From contig NZ_JALRMO010000001.1 in NCBI RefSeq assembly GCF_023276405.1, positions 372,001 to 436,000 of the forward strand: 64,000 nt of DNA, given 5' to 3'. The position numbers and the translations under genes were made by a program. Of this stretch, positions 42,632-50,424 are shown piece by piece. The stretch's first letter is position 1. Each line of letters opens with the position of its first letter. Source of the stretch: Paenibacillus hamazuiensis (lineage in GTDB: Bacteria > Bacillota > Bacilli > Paenibacillales > NBRC-103111). The notes under the pieces were generated by a model. The model was not told the DNA's origin, did not search any database, and was given only the letters and a program-made list of their open reading frames with translations.

Positions 42632-43630
42632 ATGGAACAACAAGACGTTATGCATCGATCGACTGAGGAATACCGAATGATGGAAGAGCTCGTCGCTTCG
42701 ATGGAGCGAACCATCGTCGGACAAACGGACACCGTTCGAATGCTGGTCGCCGCTTGGCTCGCCGGCGGACATGTTTTGCTGGAGGGCGCGCCGGGGCTTG
42801 GGAAAACGAAGCTGGTCCGCACGCTCGCCGGACTGGCGGACGGTGTTTACCGCCGCATCCAGTTTACGCCCGACCTGATGCCGAGCGATATTACCGGCAA
42901 CGTCGTGTTCAATCTGAAGGAGAACGCCTTCGAAACGGTGCAGGGGCCGATTTTTGCCCATGTAGTGCTTGCCGACGAGATTAACCGGGCCGGGCCTAAG
43001 ACGCAAGCTGCGCTGCTGGAAGCGATGGAAGAACGGCAGGTGACGATTCACGGCCGGACGCATCCGCTGCCGCAGCCGTTCTACGTCGTGGCGACGCAAA
43101 ACCCGGTCGAGCATGAGGGAACGTATCCGCTGCCGGAAGCGCAGCTGGATCGTTTTATGTTCAAGCTGATTCTCGGTTATCCGGATAAAAAGGCGGAAGA
43201 AGACATCCTGCGTTTGCATGCGGAGGGAGCGGCGGCTGCGGCAGCGGGGACGCCGGATTCGCCAAGCGGCGGCGGCCCGTCCGCGCCGATTCGCACCATT
43301 GAAGATATTCGGCGCTGCCGGGCGCGTGTCGCCGAAGTGGCGGTCGAGGAGACGATCATCCGATATATCGCCGAGCTTGTGCGCAAAACGCGGGAAATGG
43401 GCTCCGTCCAGCTCGGCGCAAGCCCCCGCTCCGGTATCGCCGTATTAAACGCGGCCAAGGCATGGGCTTTTCTCGAAGGCCGCGCTTTTGTCACGCCCGA
43501 CGACGTCAAAACCGTCGCGCGTCCGGCTTTGCGCCACCGGCTGCTGCTGACCCCGCAAGCTGAACTGGAGGGGATGAACGGTGACCACGCCGTCCAGGAA
43601 GCGCTCGCGTCCGTTCCGGTTCCTCGCTGA
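42632..43630 (+). CDS. MoxR family AAA+ ATPase
   Basis: Chaperone-like ATPase of 332 aa. Walker A G-A-P-G-L-G-K-T, Walker B V-V-L-A-D-E-I-N-R-A, sensor A-T-Q-N-P-V-E-H-E-G-T-Y-P-L-P-E-A-Q-L-D-R-F, and arginine finger region are intact. MoxR proteins act with VWA/DUF58 partners on maturation or envelope stress. Start is ATG at 42632, six bases after the DUF4350 stop; GGAG lies 12 bases upstream. A loop rich in Ala/Gly/Ser/Pro near residue 200 is slightly longer than usual. Its 3' end overlaps DUF58 by 50 bases. Confidence 0.93.
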   Translation: MEQQDVMHRSTEEYRMMEELVASMERTIVGQTDTVRMLVAAWLAGGHVLLEGAPGLGKTKLVRTLAGLADGVYRRIQFTPDLMPSDITGNVVFNLKENAFETVQGPIFAHVVLADEINRAGPKTQAALLEAMEERQVTIHGRTHPLPQPFYVVATQNPVEHEGTYPLPEAQLDRFMFKLILGYPDKKAEEDILRLHAEGAAAAAAGTPDSPSGGGPSAPIRTIEDIRRCRARVAEVAVEETIIRYIAELVRKTREMGSVQLGASPRSGIAVLNAAKAWAFLEGRAFVTPDDVKTVARPALRHRLLLTPQAELEGMNGDHAVQEALASVPVPR

Positions 43631-44954
43631 AGCCTGGGCGCTCTGCGCGATTGTGCCGACGCCCCGTCTGATTGCGCTGGCGGCCGCGGGAGCGGCGATC
43701 ATCCCCGTCGGCTTCGCGTTTCAGACCGGGTATTTGTTGTTTTGGGGATATAACGGGATATTGCTGCTGCTGTCGGCATTGGATCTGATGCAGCTTCCCC
43801 GCAGACGGGAGCTGGAAGTGGAACGCGAGCTGCCGGGCCCTGTGGACGTAGGCCGTCCGTTCGACGTCCGAACAACGTTTACGAACCGCGGAACGACCGC
43901 CATTCGGATTGAAGCCGTCGGCGATTGGCCGCTTTCCATCGAAGCGGCGCCGAGTCGGGTGCCTTATCTCGAAGCGGGCCGCAGTCTGACCATCACCGGT
44001 ACGGGTATTGCCCGCGAGCGCGGCAAGTATCCCCTCGAATGGCTGGATATCCGCTACTCGGGGGGCTTGAAGTTATGGATGAAGATGACTCGCGTCGAGG
44101 TGCGTCAGGAGATCCGGGTTATCCCTGATTTGTCGGCTGTCCGCGGTGTGCTGGGCTCTGTCCGGGAGAGTCTGATTCTCGACGGCACGCGCATCTACCG
44201 AAAACAGACGGCCGGTTCCGAATTCCATTATATTCGGGAGTATTCGCCGGACGACGATCCGCGTATGATCAACTGGACCGCCACGGCGCGTCAGCAGCGG
44301 CTCATGACGAACGTGAGGCAGCCCGAAAAAGGCAAAATCGTCATGCTTCTGCTCGATTGCGGGAGAATTATGGGGACGCTGCTCGACGGGCGGACCAAGC
44401 TGGACCGCACTTTGGAAGCGGCATTGACCCTTGCCGCGGTGGCGCTGGGGCAAGGCGATCAGGTGGGGGCGCTGGCTTTTGCCGGGGAGGTTCGCACCTA
44501 CGTGCCTCCCGGGAAAGGATTGCCTCATCTGCAAAAGATACTCGACGCGGTTTACGATTTGCAGAGCTTCGCCGGAGAAGCCGGCTACGAACGGGCGCTT
44601 CTCCATCTCATGCACGTGCAGAAGAAGCGGAGTTTGGCCGTTCTATTTACGGATATGGATCATCATCTTCTGGAGGAGCGGCTGCTGCCCTATCTGGTGC
44701 GGCTTCGCCGGATGCACGTGCCGCTGGTTATGTCCCTGCAGAATCCGGTGATGCGAGCCTGGTCCAGGGCTGAAGGGAAAGACACGCACACGGCATTTAT
44801 CCGCAGCACGGCGCAGAAATGGGAGCTCGATCGGCGAGGCTATACGAAAAAATTGGCCGGCATGGGCATCCATGTGCTCGATGTCCCGGCAGACCGTTTG
44901 GCGCTCGCCGCGGTTAACACTTATTTGGAAATCAAATCCCGCGAAGCGTTCTGA
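43581..44954 (+). CDS. DUF58 (VWA-like) domain protein
   Basis: Membrane protein of 457 aa. Two N-terminal helices, a beta-sandwich segment (residues ~75-170), then the DUF58 signature (G-S-E-F-H-Y-I-R-E-Y-S-P-D-D-D-P-R-M-I-N-W) and a VWA-like domain lacking a perfect MIDAS (L-L-L-D-C-G-R). It starts at GTG with GGAGGGG 7 bases upstream, inside the MoxR gene, so the pair is translationally coupled. The 3' end overlaps the convergent SpoIIM-like gene by 34 bases. Confidence 0.92.
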   Translation: MTTPSRKRSRPFRFLAEAWALCAIVPTPRLIALAAAGAAIIPVGFAFQTGYLLFWGYNGILLLLSALDLMQLPRRRELEVERELPGPVDVGRPFDVRTTFTNRGTTAIRIEAVGDWPLSIEAAPSRVPYLEAGRSLTITGTGIARERGKYPLEWLDIRYSGGLKLWMKMTRVEVRQEIRVIPDLSAVRGVLGSVRESLILDGTRIYRKQTAGSEFHYIREYSPDDDPRMINWTATARQQRLMTNVRQPEKGKIVMLLLDCGRIMGTLLDGRTKLDRTLEAALTLAAVALGQGDQVGALAFAGEVRTYVPPGKGLPHLQKILDAVYDLQSFAGEAGYERALLHLMHVQKKRSLAVLFTDMDHHLLEERLLPYLVRLRRMHVPLVMSLQNPVMRAWSRAEGKDTHTAFIRSTAQKWELDRRGYTKKLAGMGIHVLDVPADRLALAAVNTYLEIKSREAF

Positions 44955-45910
44955 ACGTTCTGAGCGCGGAGGAACCGGCAATAGAAGTAATACAGCGCGA
45001 GCAACGCAAGCGTGAGAACAGCGACGCCGTACTTCATTTCGAGCGAAAGTCCCGAAGGGGTGACGTACCCTTCGATCGTGCCGGCTACGACGAACATCGG
45101 AACCGTTGCGAGCAGCAGCTGCGCCGATTCCTTGGCATTACGCAGCAGGGAGAAACGCCTCGGGTGCGGGCCGGGTACCAGCATGGCGTAGCCCATGTAC
45201 AATCCGGCTCCTCCGGCGATGAAGATCGCCGTCAGTTCGATGACCCCGTGCGGCAAGATGTAGGCCCAGAACGTATACGATTTGCCGGCCTGCCAGAAGA
45301 AGGCGGAGAGCGCGCCGATGATCAGCCCGTTGTAGACGAGCAGGTAAACGGTCCAGATGCCGAACGTGATGCCGCCTACAAAAGCGAGAATCGCGACGCG
45401 GATATTGTTGGTCATGATCGCGGTCGAAAGCAGTGCATGCGGAGCCGATTTGGCGCCTTCGCCGATTTGCTCGGCGTCGATTCCCTTGGCGATCGCCTCG
45501 GGGAGCACCGCATGCAAATTGGCCGGATCGGCCAGCACGGCGAAGAAACCGGATAATGCGCCGAAGAGGAACAGCAGTGCTGCGGCTGCGGCGAACCATT
45601 GGCGCTTCAGCAGCAGCAAGGGCAGCACGGTGCGGAAGTAATGCCGAAGCTGATGGCTGCTTTTGAATTGCTCCTGATAGAGCGTGTGATGTGCCCGGGT
45701 CGTCAATGCGTTCAAATAAGGCACAATCTCGTCGGAAGGGCTTTCGGACCGCATGTAGCTCAGGTGAGTCGAAACGCTCCGGTACAACTCGGTCAACCGG
45801 TCGATCTGCGAAGCTCCGACGCTCCTCGGACGCCGTGCGAATTGCCCGAGCAATTCTTCCAGTTCATCCCATAAAGCGCGATGCCGGCGTATGAACGAAC
45901 GAACCTCCAT
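44921..45910 (-). CDS. Stage II sporulation protein M (SpoIIM/DUF95) family membrane protein
   Basis: Membrane protein of 329 aa. The cytoplasmic N-terminal ~100 residues are helical; then about six membrane helices with family blocks (N-N-I-R-V-A-I-L-A-F-V-G-G-I-T-F-G, P-H-G-V-I-E-L-T-A-I-F-I-A-G-G-A-G). The canonical SpoIIM is shorter, so this is the longer SpoIIM-like type regularly found with RDD and MoxR/DUF58 genes, not necessarily the sporulation protein. AAAGGAG lies 8 bases upstream. It is divergent from the RDD gene. Confidence 0.88.
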   Translation of the reverse strand: MEVRSFIRRHRALWDELEELLGQFARRPRSVGASQIDRLTELYRSVSTHLSYMRSESPSDEIVPYLNALTTRAHHTLYQEQFKSSHQLRHYFRTVLPLLLLKRQWFAAAAALLFLFGALSGFFAVLADPANLHAVLPEAIAKGIDAEQIGEGAKSAPHALLSTAIMTNNIRVAILAFVGGITFGIWTVYLLVYNGLIIGALSAFFWQAGKSYTFWAYILPHGVIELTAIFIAGGAGLYMGYAMLVPGPHPRRFSLLRNAKESAQLLLATVPMFVVAGTIEGYVTPSGLSLEMKYGVAVLTLALLALYYFYCRFLRAQNVQNASRDLISK

Positions 45911-45967
45911 TTATGCCACTCCTTTCCATACCATGTTAGCATATTTGATCGAAAGTAGGGAAGTTCA

Positions 45968-46762
45968 TTGAACGAAACGTTGGATCGGCAAGTCAAAATC
46001 GTTACGCCCGAGCAGGTGGAGCTGCACTTTCGGACCGCCGGAGTCGGCAGCAGGGCCGCTGCGCAGCTGATCGATTGGGGCGTGCTGCTCCTCTTTTATA
46101 TTCTTCTGATAGGGGCGGCCGTCGAAGCGGCGACGATGGAAAGTATGAAGCCGGACCAGGGGCAATACATCGCGGCTGCGGTTATCGCGGTCGTGTTCAT
46201 CGTACAATATGCATATTTCTGGTTAAGCGAATATTTTTGGGGAGGGCGGACCGTCGGGAAGCGGGCGGTCGGGCTTCGCGTCATTCAGGACAACGGTCAG
46301 CCGCTCACGTTTTTGTCGTCGGCGCTGCGCAACTTTTTTCGGGTGCTCGATCTGCTCCCCGTCGGGTATGTCGTCGGTTTATTGTTCGTCTTCTTTCACC
46401 CGCAGGATAAACGGCTCGGGGACATGGTCGCCGGTACGATCGTCGTGTATGACGACGATCGTTCGGGCAGCGTCAAGAAACGGAAGCTGGAGCGGGTGCT
46501 GTCCCGCTGGACGCCGGCTGCAATAGGATTGGACGAGGCCGCAAGACGCAGGCTCAACCGCGATGACTGGGCAATGCTGAGTCTATTCGTCGAGCAGCTG
46601 CCCGACCTGCCGGAAGGCGAAGCGCTGAAACTTACCGGCCGCCTGGCCGGCCATCTTCGCGCCCGCATGGAGTGGCGGGAAGGCGCGCCGGACCTCGGGA
46701 AAGCGGCGGTGGAATTTGTGCTGGGCGTACACCGTGAAGTCCGCGACGAGTGGGAGTATTGA
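45968..46762 (+). CDS. RDD family membrane protein
   Basis: Protein of 264 aa with an RDD domain in residues 15-170: A-Q-L-I-D-W (RDD-equivalent), Y-F-W-G-G-R-T-V-G-K-R-A-V-G-L-R-V and D-K-R-L-G-D-M-V-A-G-T are signature blocks in about three membrane helices. The C-terminal ~90 residues are soluble and charged. It starts at TTG with TAGGGAAG 7 bases upstream. The divergent SpoIIM-like gene and this RDD gene are a conserved pair. Confidence 0.88.
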   Translation: MNETLDRQVKIVTPEQVELHFRTAGVGSRAAAQLIDWGVLLLFYILLIGAAVEAATMESMKPDQGQYIAAAVIAVVFIVQYAYFWLSEYFWGGRTVGKRAVGLRVIQDNGQPLTFLSSALRNFFRVLDLLPVGYVVGLLFVFFHPQDKRLGDMVAGTIVVYDDDRSGSVKKRKLERVLSRWTPAAIGLDEAARRRLNRDDWAMLSLFVEQLPDLPEGEALKLTGRLAGHLRARMEWREGAPDLGKAAVEFVLGVHREVRDEWEY

Positions 46763-46778
46763 AAATGTGAGGCATGCG

Positions 46779-46827
46779 AAAACGGAGAGATGGCGGAACG
46801 GTTTGTTCCGTTATCTCTCCGTTTTCG
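46779..46827. terminator. Bidirectional hairpin terminator, repeat-family member
   Basis: AAAACGGAGAGAT pairs with ATCTCTCCGTTTT, with an inner GCGGAAC/GTTCCGT stem. It serves the convergent rdd and gntR-type genes. The core GGCGGAACG.TTTGTTCCGTTA recurs at 20010-20058. Confidence 0.85.
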
Positions 46828-46834
46828 TTTTCGC

Positions 46835-47473
46835 TCACTCCAGCATAACTCTGCCGCGCAGATGGTGGAATGCATCGACGAACACCCGCTTCGCCTCCGC
46901 CAAATTTCCGGAGACAATCGCCTGATAAGCGGCCTCGTTGATCTCGTTGGCGGAGTAATGTTGCTGCTGCGGGGTTTGTTTCCAATGCGCGACCGATTTC
47001 ATGATCATTTTGTCCCGCAGCGAATCGGTCATTTGCAGCATCGTTTCGTTGCGGGCCGCGGAAATGACCGCGCGCCTGAACAGCAGCGAATGCTCGATAT
47101 AGGAGCGATAGTCGTTTACCTTGCTGGCTTCCAGTTGGCGGTTCAAAAGCTCCCGCAGCATGGGAGCGTCGAAGGCGGAGCCGTAACGCTCTGCAAAATC
47201 GAGCACGTACAGCAGCATGGACAGCATCGCTTCATACATGTCCAATATTTCTTTATATGTAAGGTCTCTGATCTGAATGCCGCGTTTATGGACGGAGACG
47301 ATGAACCCTTCCGAGGCCAGATGCGACAGTGCGGAGCGGATCGGCGTGCGGCTCATGTTCAGCTCGTTTGCGAGTTCGTTTTCCGATAAAATCGTTCCCG
47401 GGAAATATTCGCAGCTAATAATTTTTTCGCGTATCGAAGTATAGGCAATCGTTTCTAACGAGCGGCTGGTCAT
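46835..47473 (-). CDS. GntR family regulator with FCD domain (FadR subfamily)
   Basis: Repressor of 212 aa. Winged helix: L-S-E-N-E-L-A-N-E-L-N-M-S-R-T-P-I-R-S-A-L; the all-helical FCD domain follows, with metal-ligand-like His residues in I-E-H-S-L-L-F-R. The ATG at 47473 has AAAGGAG 7-8 bases upstream. It is divergent from the phosphatase/ABC operon; the two tandem palindromes at 47625-47648 are its obvious operator and would allow autoregulation. Confidence 0.92.
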   Translation of the reverse strand: MTSRSLETIAYTSIREKIISCEYFPGTILSENELANELNMSRTPIRSALSHLASEGFIVSVHKRGIQIRDLTYKEILDMYEAMLSMLLYVLDFAERYGSAFDAPMLRELLNRQLEASKVNDYRSYIEHSLLFRRAVISAARNETMLQMTDSLRDKMIMKSVAHWKQTPQQQHYSANEINEAAYQAIVSGNLAEAKRVFVDAFHHLRGRVMLE

Positions 47474-47602
47474 CGGGAAACTCCTTTTTCCTTCCATCTG
47501 TACTACAAAACCGATTGTACACCGGGGGCCACAGCTTGGCAACAAATGCCGCAGCGGACGGGACACAAATTTACAAATTGACTACAGCCGGTTAACACTC
47601 CG

Positions 47603-47648
47603 CTGACAAAAAGCTTGTAAGCTGGTTGTATACAACGTTGTATACAAC
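47603..47648 (+). promoter_or_regulatory. Promoter overlapped by two tandem perfect operator palindromes
   Basis: CTGACA (47603-47608), an 18-base spacer and TGTATA (47627-47632) form a promoter. The 12-bp palindrome GTTGTATACAAC occurs twice back to back, at 47625-47636 and 47637-47648, covering the -10 and start region. The form T-T-G-T-A-T-A-C-A-A fits FadR/FCD regulators. Confidence 0.8.
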
Positions 47649-47667
47649 AAAAGGAGCGATTACAATT

Positions 47668-48636
47668 ATGACTTCAAGTACAAAACCCGAACTCCGGCGC
47701 CTCGACGGCACAAAGCTTCGTTTAAGCTGGAACAATGGCTTGGGATGCGGAAAGGTGAAAATTTATTGGAGCCCGTCGCCGGACAGCGCCAACGGTGACC
47801 GTTTCCTGTTGACCGAGGAGGAAGCAACGGAGGAAGAGGGGATATCCGTCATATTGGAGGACCCGAATCCGGGAAGAAGAGCCTATTATCATCTTCGCCA
47901 TGAACATGGTGCCGCCGGAATCGTGGCGGAGCGGAGATTGCCTCTGGAAGGAGCCGTCCATCTGCGCGATTTGGGAGGATATGATACGGAGGACGGAAGA
48001 AGCGTCAAATGGGGGCAGTTGTACAGGTCCGAACAGCTTTCGGACCTCACCGAAGCGGACCGCGCTTATTTGCAAAGCTGCGGGTTGAAGCTGATTTGCG
48101 ATTACCGGGCGGATAACGATCCCTTCTTCGCGCCGTACGCGGAAATCGGGTTCGTCCGCCACGTGCGGCTTCCGGTGACGACGACCGAAACGGCGCCGCC
48201 CGGCGAAAGATTGATCCGTGCGAACCAAAACTACGTGAGCCGACATGCGCAGGAATTTTCCCACATGCTCCATTTGCTTCTGGAGGAAAACGGGTTTCCC
48301 CTGCTGCAGCACTGCGTTGCCGGCAAAGACCGGACGGGCTTCGGTGCGGCGATCGTTCTGCTGGCTTTGGGCGTGCCGGAGGCAACCGTTATGGAGGATT
48401 ACCTGCTGACCTCCAGTTTCAAAGATGCGCTCTACCGCAAGCTGCTGAAGGGCAGCGAGGCCGGATCGGCCGCCGAAGATACGCCGGGTATTCTGGAAGC
48501 CCGGCCCGAATACTTGCAGGCGGCATTCGATGAAATGCGCAGCGGCTACGGAAGCGTTCGGCGGTATTTGGAAAGCGCGCTTGGGCTCACGCGGGACAAA
48601 AGAACACGGCTGCAGGAATTGCTGTTGACCGAATAA
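47668..48636 (+). CDS. Tyrosine/dual-specificity-type protein phosphatase with N-terminal beta domain
   Basis: Cys-dependent phosphatase of 322 aa. Residues ~85-300 form the IphP-like phosphatase domain: N-terminal L-R-D-L-G-G-Y, then P-loop H-C-V-A-G-K-D-R-T-G with catalytic Cys216 and Arg222. Residues 1-85 look like a fibronectin-III-type beta sandwich (L-R-L-S-W-N-N). No signal peptide. The ATG at 47668 has AAAGGAG about 11 bases upstream. As first gene of an ABC-transporter operon it may dephosphorylate an imported phospho-compound (for example an inositol or glycerol phosphate) rather than protein; this is inference. Confidence 0.87.
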   Translation: MTSSTKPELRRLDGTKLRLSWNNGLGCGKVKIYWSPSPDSANGDRFLLTEEEATEEEGISVILEDPNPGRRAYYHLRHEHGAAGIVAERRLPLEGAVHLRDLGGYDTEDGRSVKWGQLYRSEQLSDLTEADRAYLQSCGLKLICDYRADNDPFFAPYAEIGFVRHVRLPVTTTETAPPGERLIRANQNYVSRHAQEFSHMLHLLLEENGFPLLQHCVAGKDRTGFGAAIVLLALGVPEATVMEDYLLTSSFKDALYRKLLKGSEAGSAAEDTPGILEARPEYLQAAFDEMRSGYGSVRRYLESALGLTRDKRTRLQELLLTE

Positions 48637-48667
48637 CATGGTCCGAAGAAAGGGGAAGCCTTACTCC

Positions 48668-49546
48668 ATGCCATCCGTCCGCAAACATAACGTCTGGATA
48701 TACATATGTTTGCTGCCGGCGCTGACCGGCAGTCTCGTATTTACAGTGTATCCCGTTTTTTATGTGATCTACCTGAGCGTGCACCAAGTTGATCTGCTGA
48801 GCGGCACAACGAAATTCGTGGCGTTCGGAAACTATATGCGGCTGCTTCGAACGCCGGATTTTTTGCAGGTGCTCGGTAATACGCTTGTCTATACGCTGCT
48901 TACCGTTGCGGTTTCCTGCAGCCTGGCGCTGGTTGTCGCGGTTATGGTAAACCGTCCGGGGAAGTTTCATGCGTTCATTCAAACGGCGGTGTTTTCTCCG
49001 CATATTATTCCGCTAGTTTCCATATCGCTGCTATGGCAGTGGTTGATGGAGAAAGACTCCGGGCTGCTGAACGGCATTCTTCAAGGTGTCGGCCTGCCGA
49101 AGCTGCTGTGGATCGACAGTCCGGACACCGCTTTGATGTCCCTCATGCTGGTGGCGGTTTGGAAAAGCCTCGGGTTTAACGTCGTGCTGTTCGTGGCCGG
49201 CATGCAGTCCATTCCCGGTCAAACGCTGGAGGCGGCGCGCTTGGACGGCGCGGGCCCGGCGGTGCTGATGCGGCGCATCGTGATCCCGCTGCTGTCGCCG
49301 ACGCTATTTTTTGCGCTTACGGTGAATATGATCGGGTCGTTTCAGGTGTTTGATTCGGTCAAGGTGATGACCGGCGGGGGGCCCGGCAATGCCTCCAACG
49401 TGCTAGTGCACTGGATTTACCAGACAGGCTTCGAGTTTTTTCGGTTCGGGGATGCGTCGGCGGGGGCGGTCATTCTGTTTCTGCTCGTTTCTCTGCTCGC
49501 GGCGCTGAATTTCGGCATTTTGAAATCGCGAATTCATTATCAATAA
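48668..49546 (+). CDS. CUT1 ABC transporter permease (UgpA-type)
   Basis: Permease of 292 aa, six spans. EAA loop Q-T-L-E-A-A-R-L-D-G-A-G, then I-V-I-P-L-L-S-P-T. Start is uncertain: ATG 48638 follows the phosphatase stop by one base but lacks a ribosome site; ATG 48668 has AAAGGGGAAG 10-13 bases upstream. The subfamily includes UgpA (glycerol-3-phosphate), consistent with the phosphatases in this operon. Confidence 0.92.
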   Translation: MPSVRKHNVWIYICLLPALTGSLVFTVYPVFYVIYLSVHQVDLLSGTTKFVAFGNYMRLLRTPDFLQVLGNTLVYTLLTVAVSCSLALVVAVMVNRPGKFHAFIQTAVFSPHIIPLVSISLLWQWLMEKDSGLLNGILQGVGLPKLLWIDSPDTALMSLMLVAVWKSLGFNVVLFVAGMQSIPGQTLEAARLDGAGPAVLMRRIVIPLLSPTLFFALTVNMIGSFQVFDSVKVMTGGGPGNASNVLVHWIYQTGFEFFRFGDASAGAVILFLLVSLLAALNFGILKSRIHYQ

Positions 49547-49565
49547 ACCGGCGGGAGGTAAGAAG

Positions 49566-50399
49566 ATGGTATTGGCAGCAAATCGCAAGGCGTTGGCCGC
49601 ATGGGGCACGAGAACCATCCTGCTGGCAGTCGGCCTTGTTTATATATTCCCGCTGTACTGGATGGTTGTCACTTCGCTGAAGTCGATCGCCGAAACGGCC
49701 GTATTTCCGCCGACCTGGCTGCCCGGGCGCTGGATGTTCGAAAACTTCGCGGACGTATGGCGGACAGGCCCCTTCGAGCGGTATTTTCTGAACAGCGTGC
49801 TCGTCTCCGCCGGCATCGTCCTCATGGAGCTCACCGTGGCGGTTCCGGCGTCTTATGTGCTCGCGAAAAAAAGCTTTTCCGGCTCGCGGGCGATCTTTGC
49901 GCTGATTTTATCCGGAATGATGATCCCGATGCAGGTGGTGGTCATTCCCGTCTATTTGCTGCTCAGCAAGCTGGGATGGATCAATACGTATGCGGCGCTG
50001 ATCGTTCCGTTCCTGTCTTCGTCCACGGCCGTATTTTGGCTGACGGAATCGTTCCGGCAAGTTCCGAATGAGCTGGTGGAAGCGGCCAAAATCGACCGGG
50101 CCCCGGAGTGGCGGATCGTATGGAACGTGATGCTTCCCGCAGTGAAGCCGACTTTGGTGACGATCGCGCTGCTTATTTATATCGCGCATTGGAACGATCT
50201 GTTTTGGGTACTTGTCATGACGAATAACGAAAACATTCAGACCTTGACCGCGGGCATCGTCAAGCTGAAAGACGCAGACGGGCTGCAGTGGAATTTGCTG
50301 ATGGCCGGCAATGTGATCCTCGTCGCTCCGATTTTGCTGCTTTATATGGCGGCCGACAAGCAGATCAAATCCGCCTTTACGCACGGCGGGCTGAAATAA
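49566..50399 (+). CDS. CUT1 ABC transporter permease (UgpE-type)
   Basis: Permease of 277 aa, six spans. EAA loop E-L-V-E-A-A-K-I-D-R-A-P, in which the conserved Gly after Asp-x-x is altered (R-A-P-E instead of G-A-s-e). C-terminus ends K-S-A-F-T-H-G-G-L-K as usual. GGGAGG lies 7 bases before the ATG, 19 bases after the first permease. Confidence 0.92.
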   Translation: MVLAANRKALAAWGTRTILLAVGLVYIFPLYWMVVTSLKSIAETAVFPPTWLPGRWMFENFADVWRTGPFERYFLNSVLVSAGIVLMELTVAVPASYVLAKKSFSGSRAIFALILSGMMIPMQVVVIPVYLLLSKLGWINTYAALIVPFLSSSTAVFWLTESFRQVPNELVEAAKIDRAPEWRIVWNVMLPAVKPTLVTIALLIYIAHWNDLFWVLVMTNNENIQTLTAGIVKLKDADGLQWNLLMAGNVILVAPILLLYMAADKQIKSAFTHGGLK

Positions 50400-50424
50400 T
50401 ACAAACGATACGGAGGGAATGGAA

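Noticed and set aside
41651-43219. 522-codon minus-strand frame antisense to DUF4350 and MoxR
   Set aside because: Shadow; both plus-strand genes have intact motifs and good starts.
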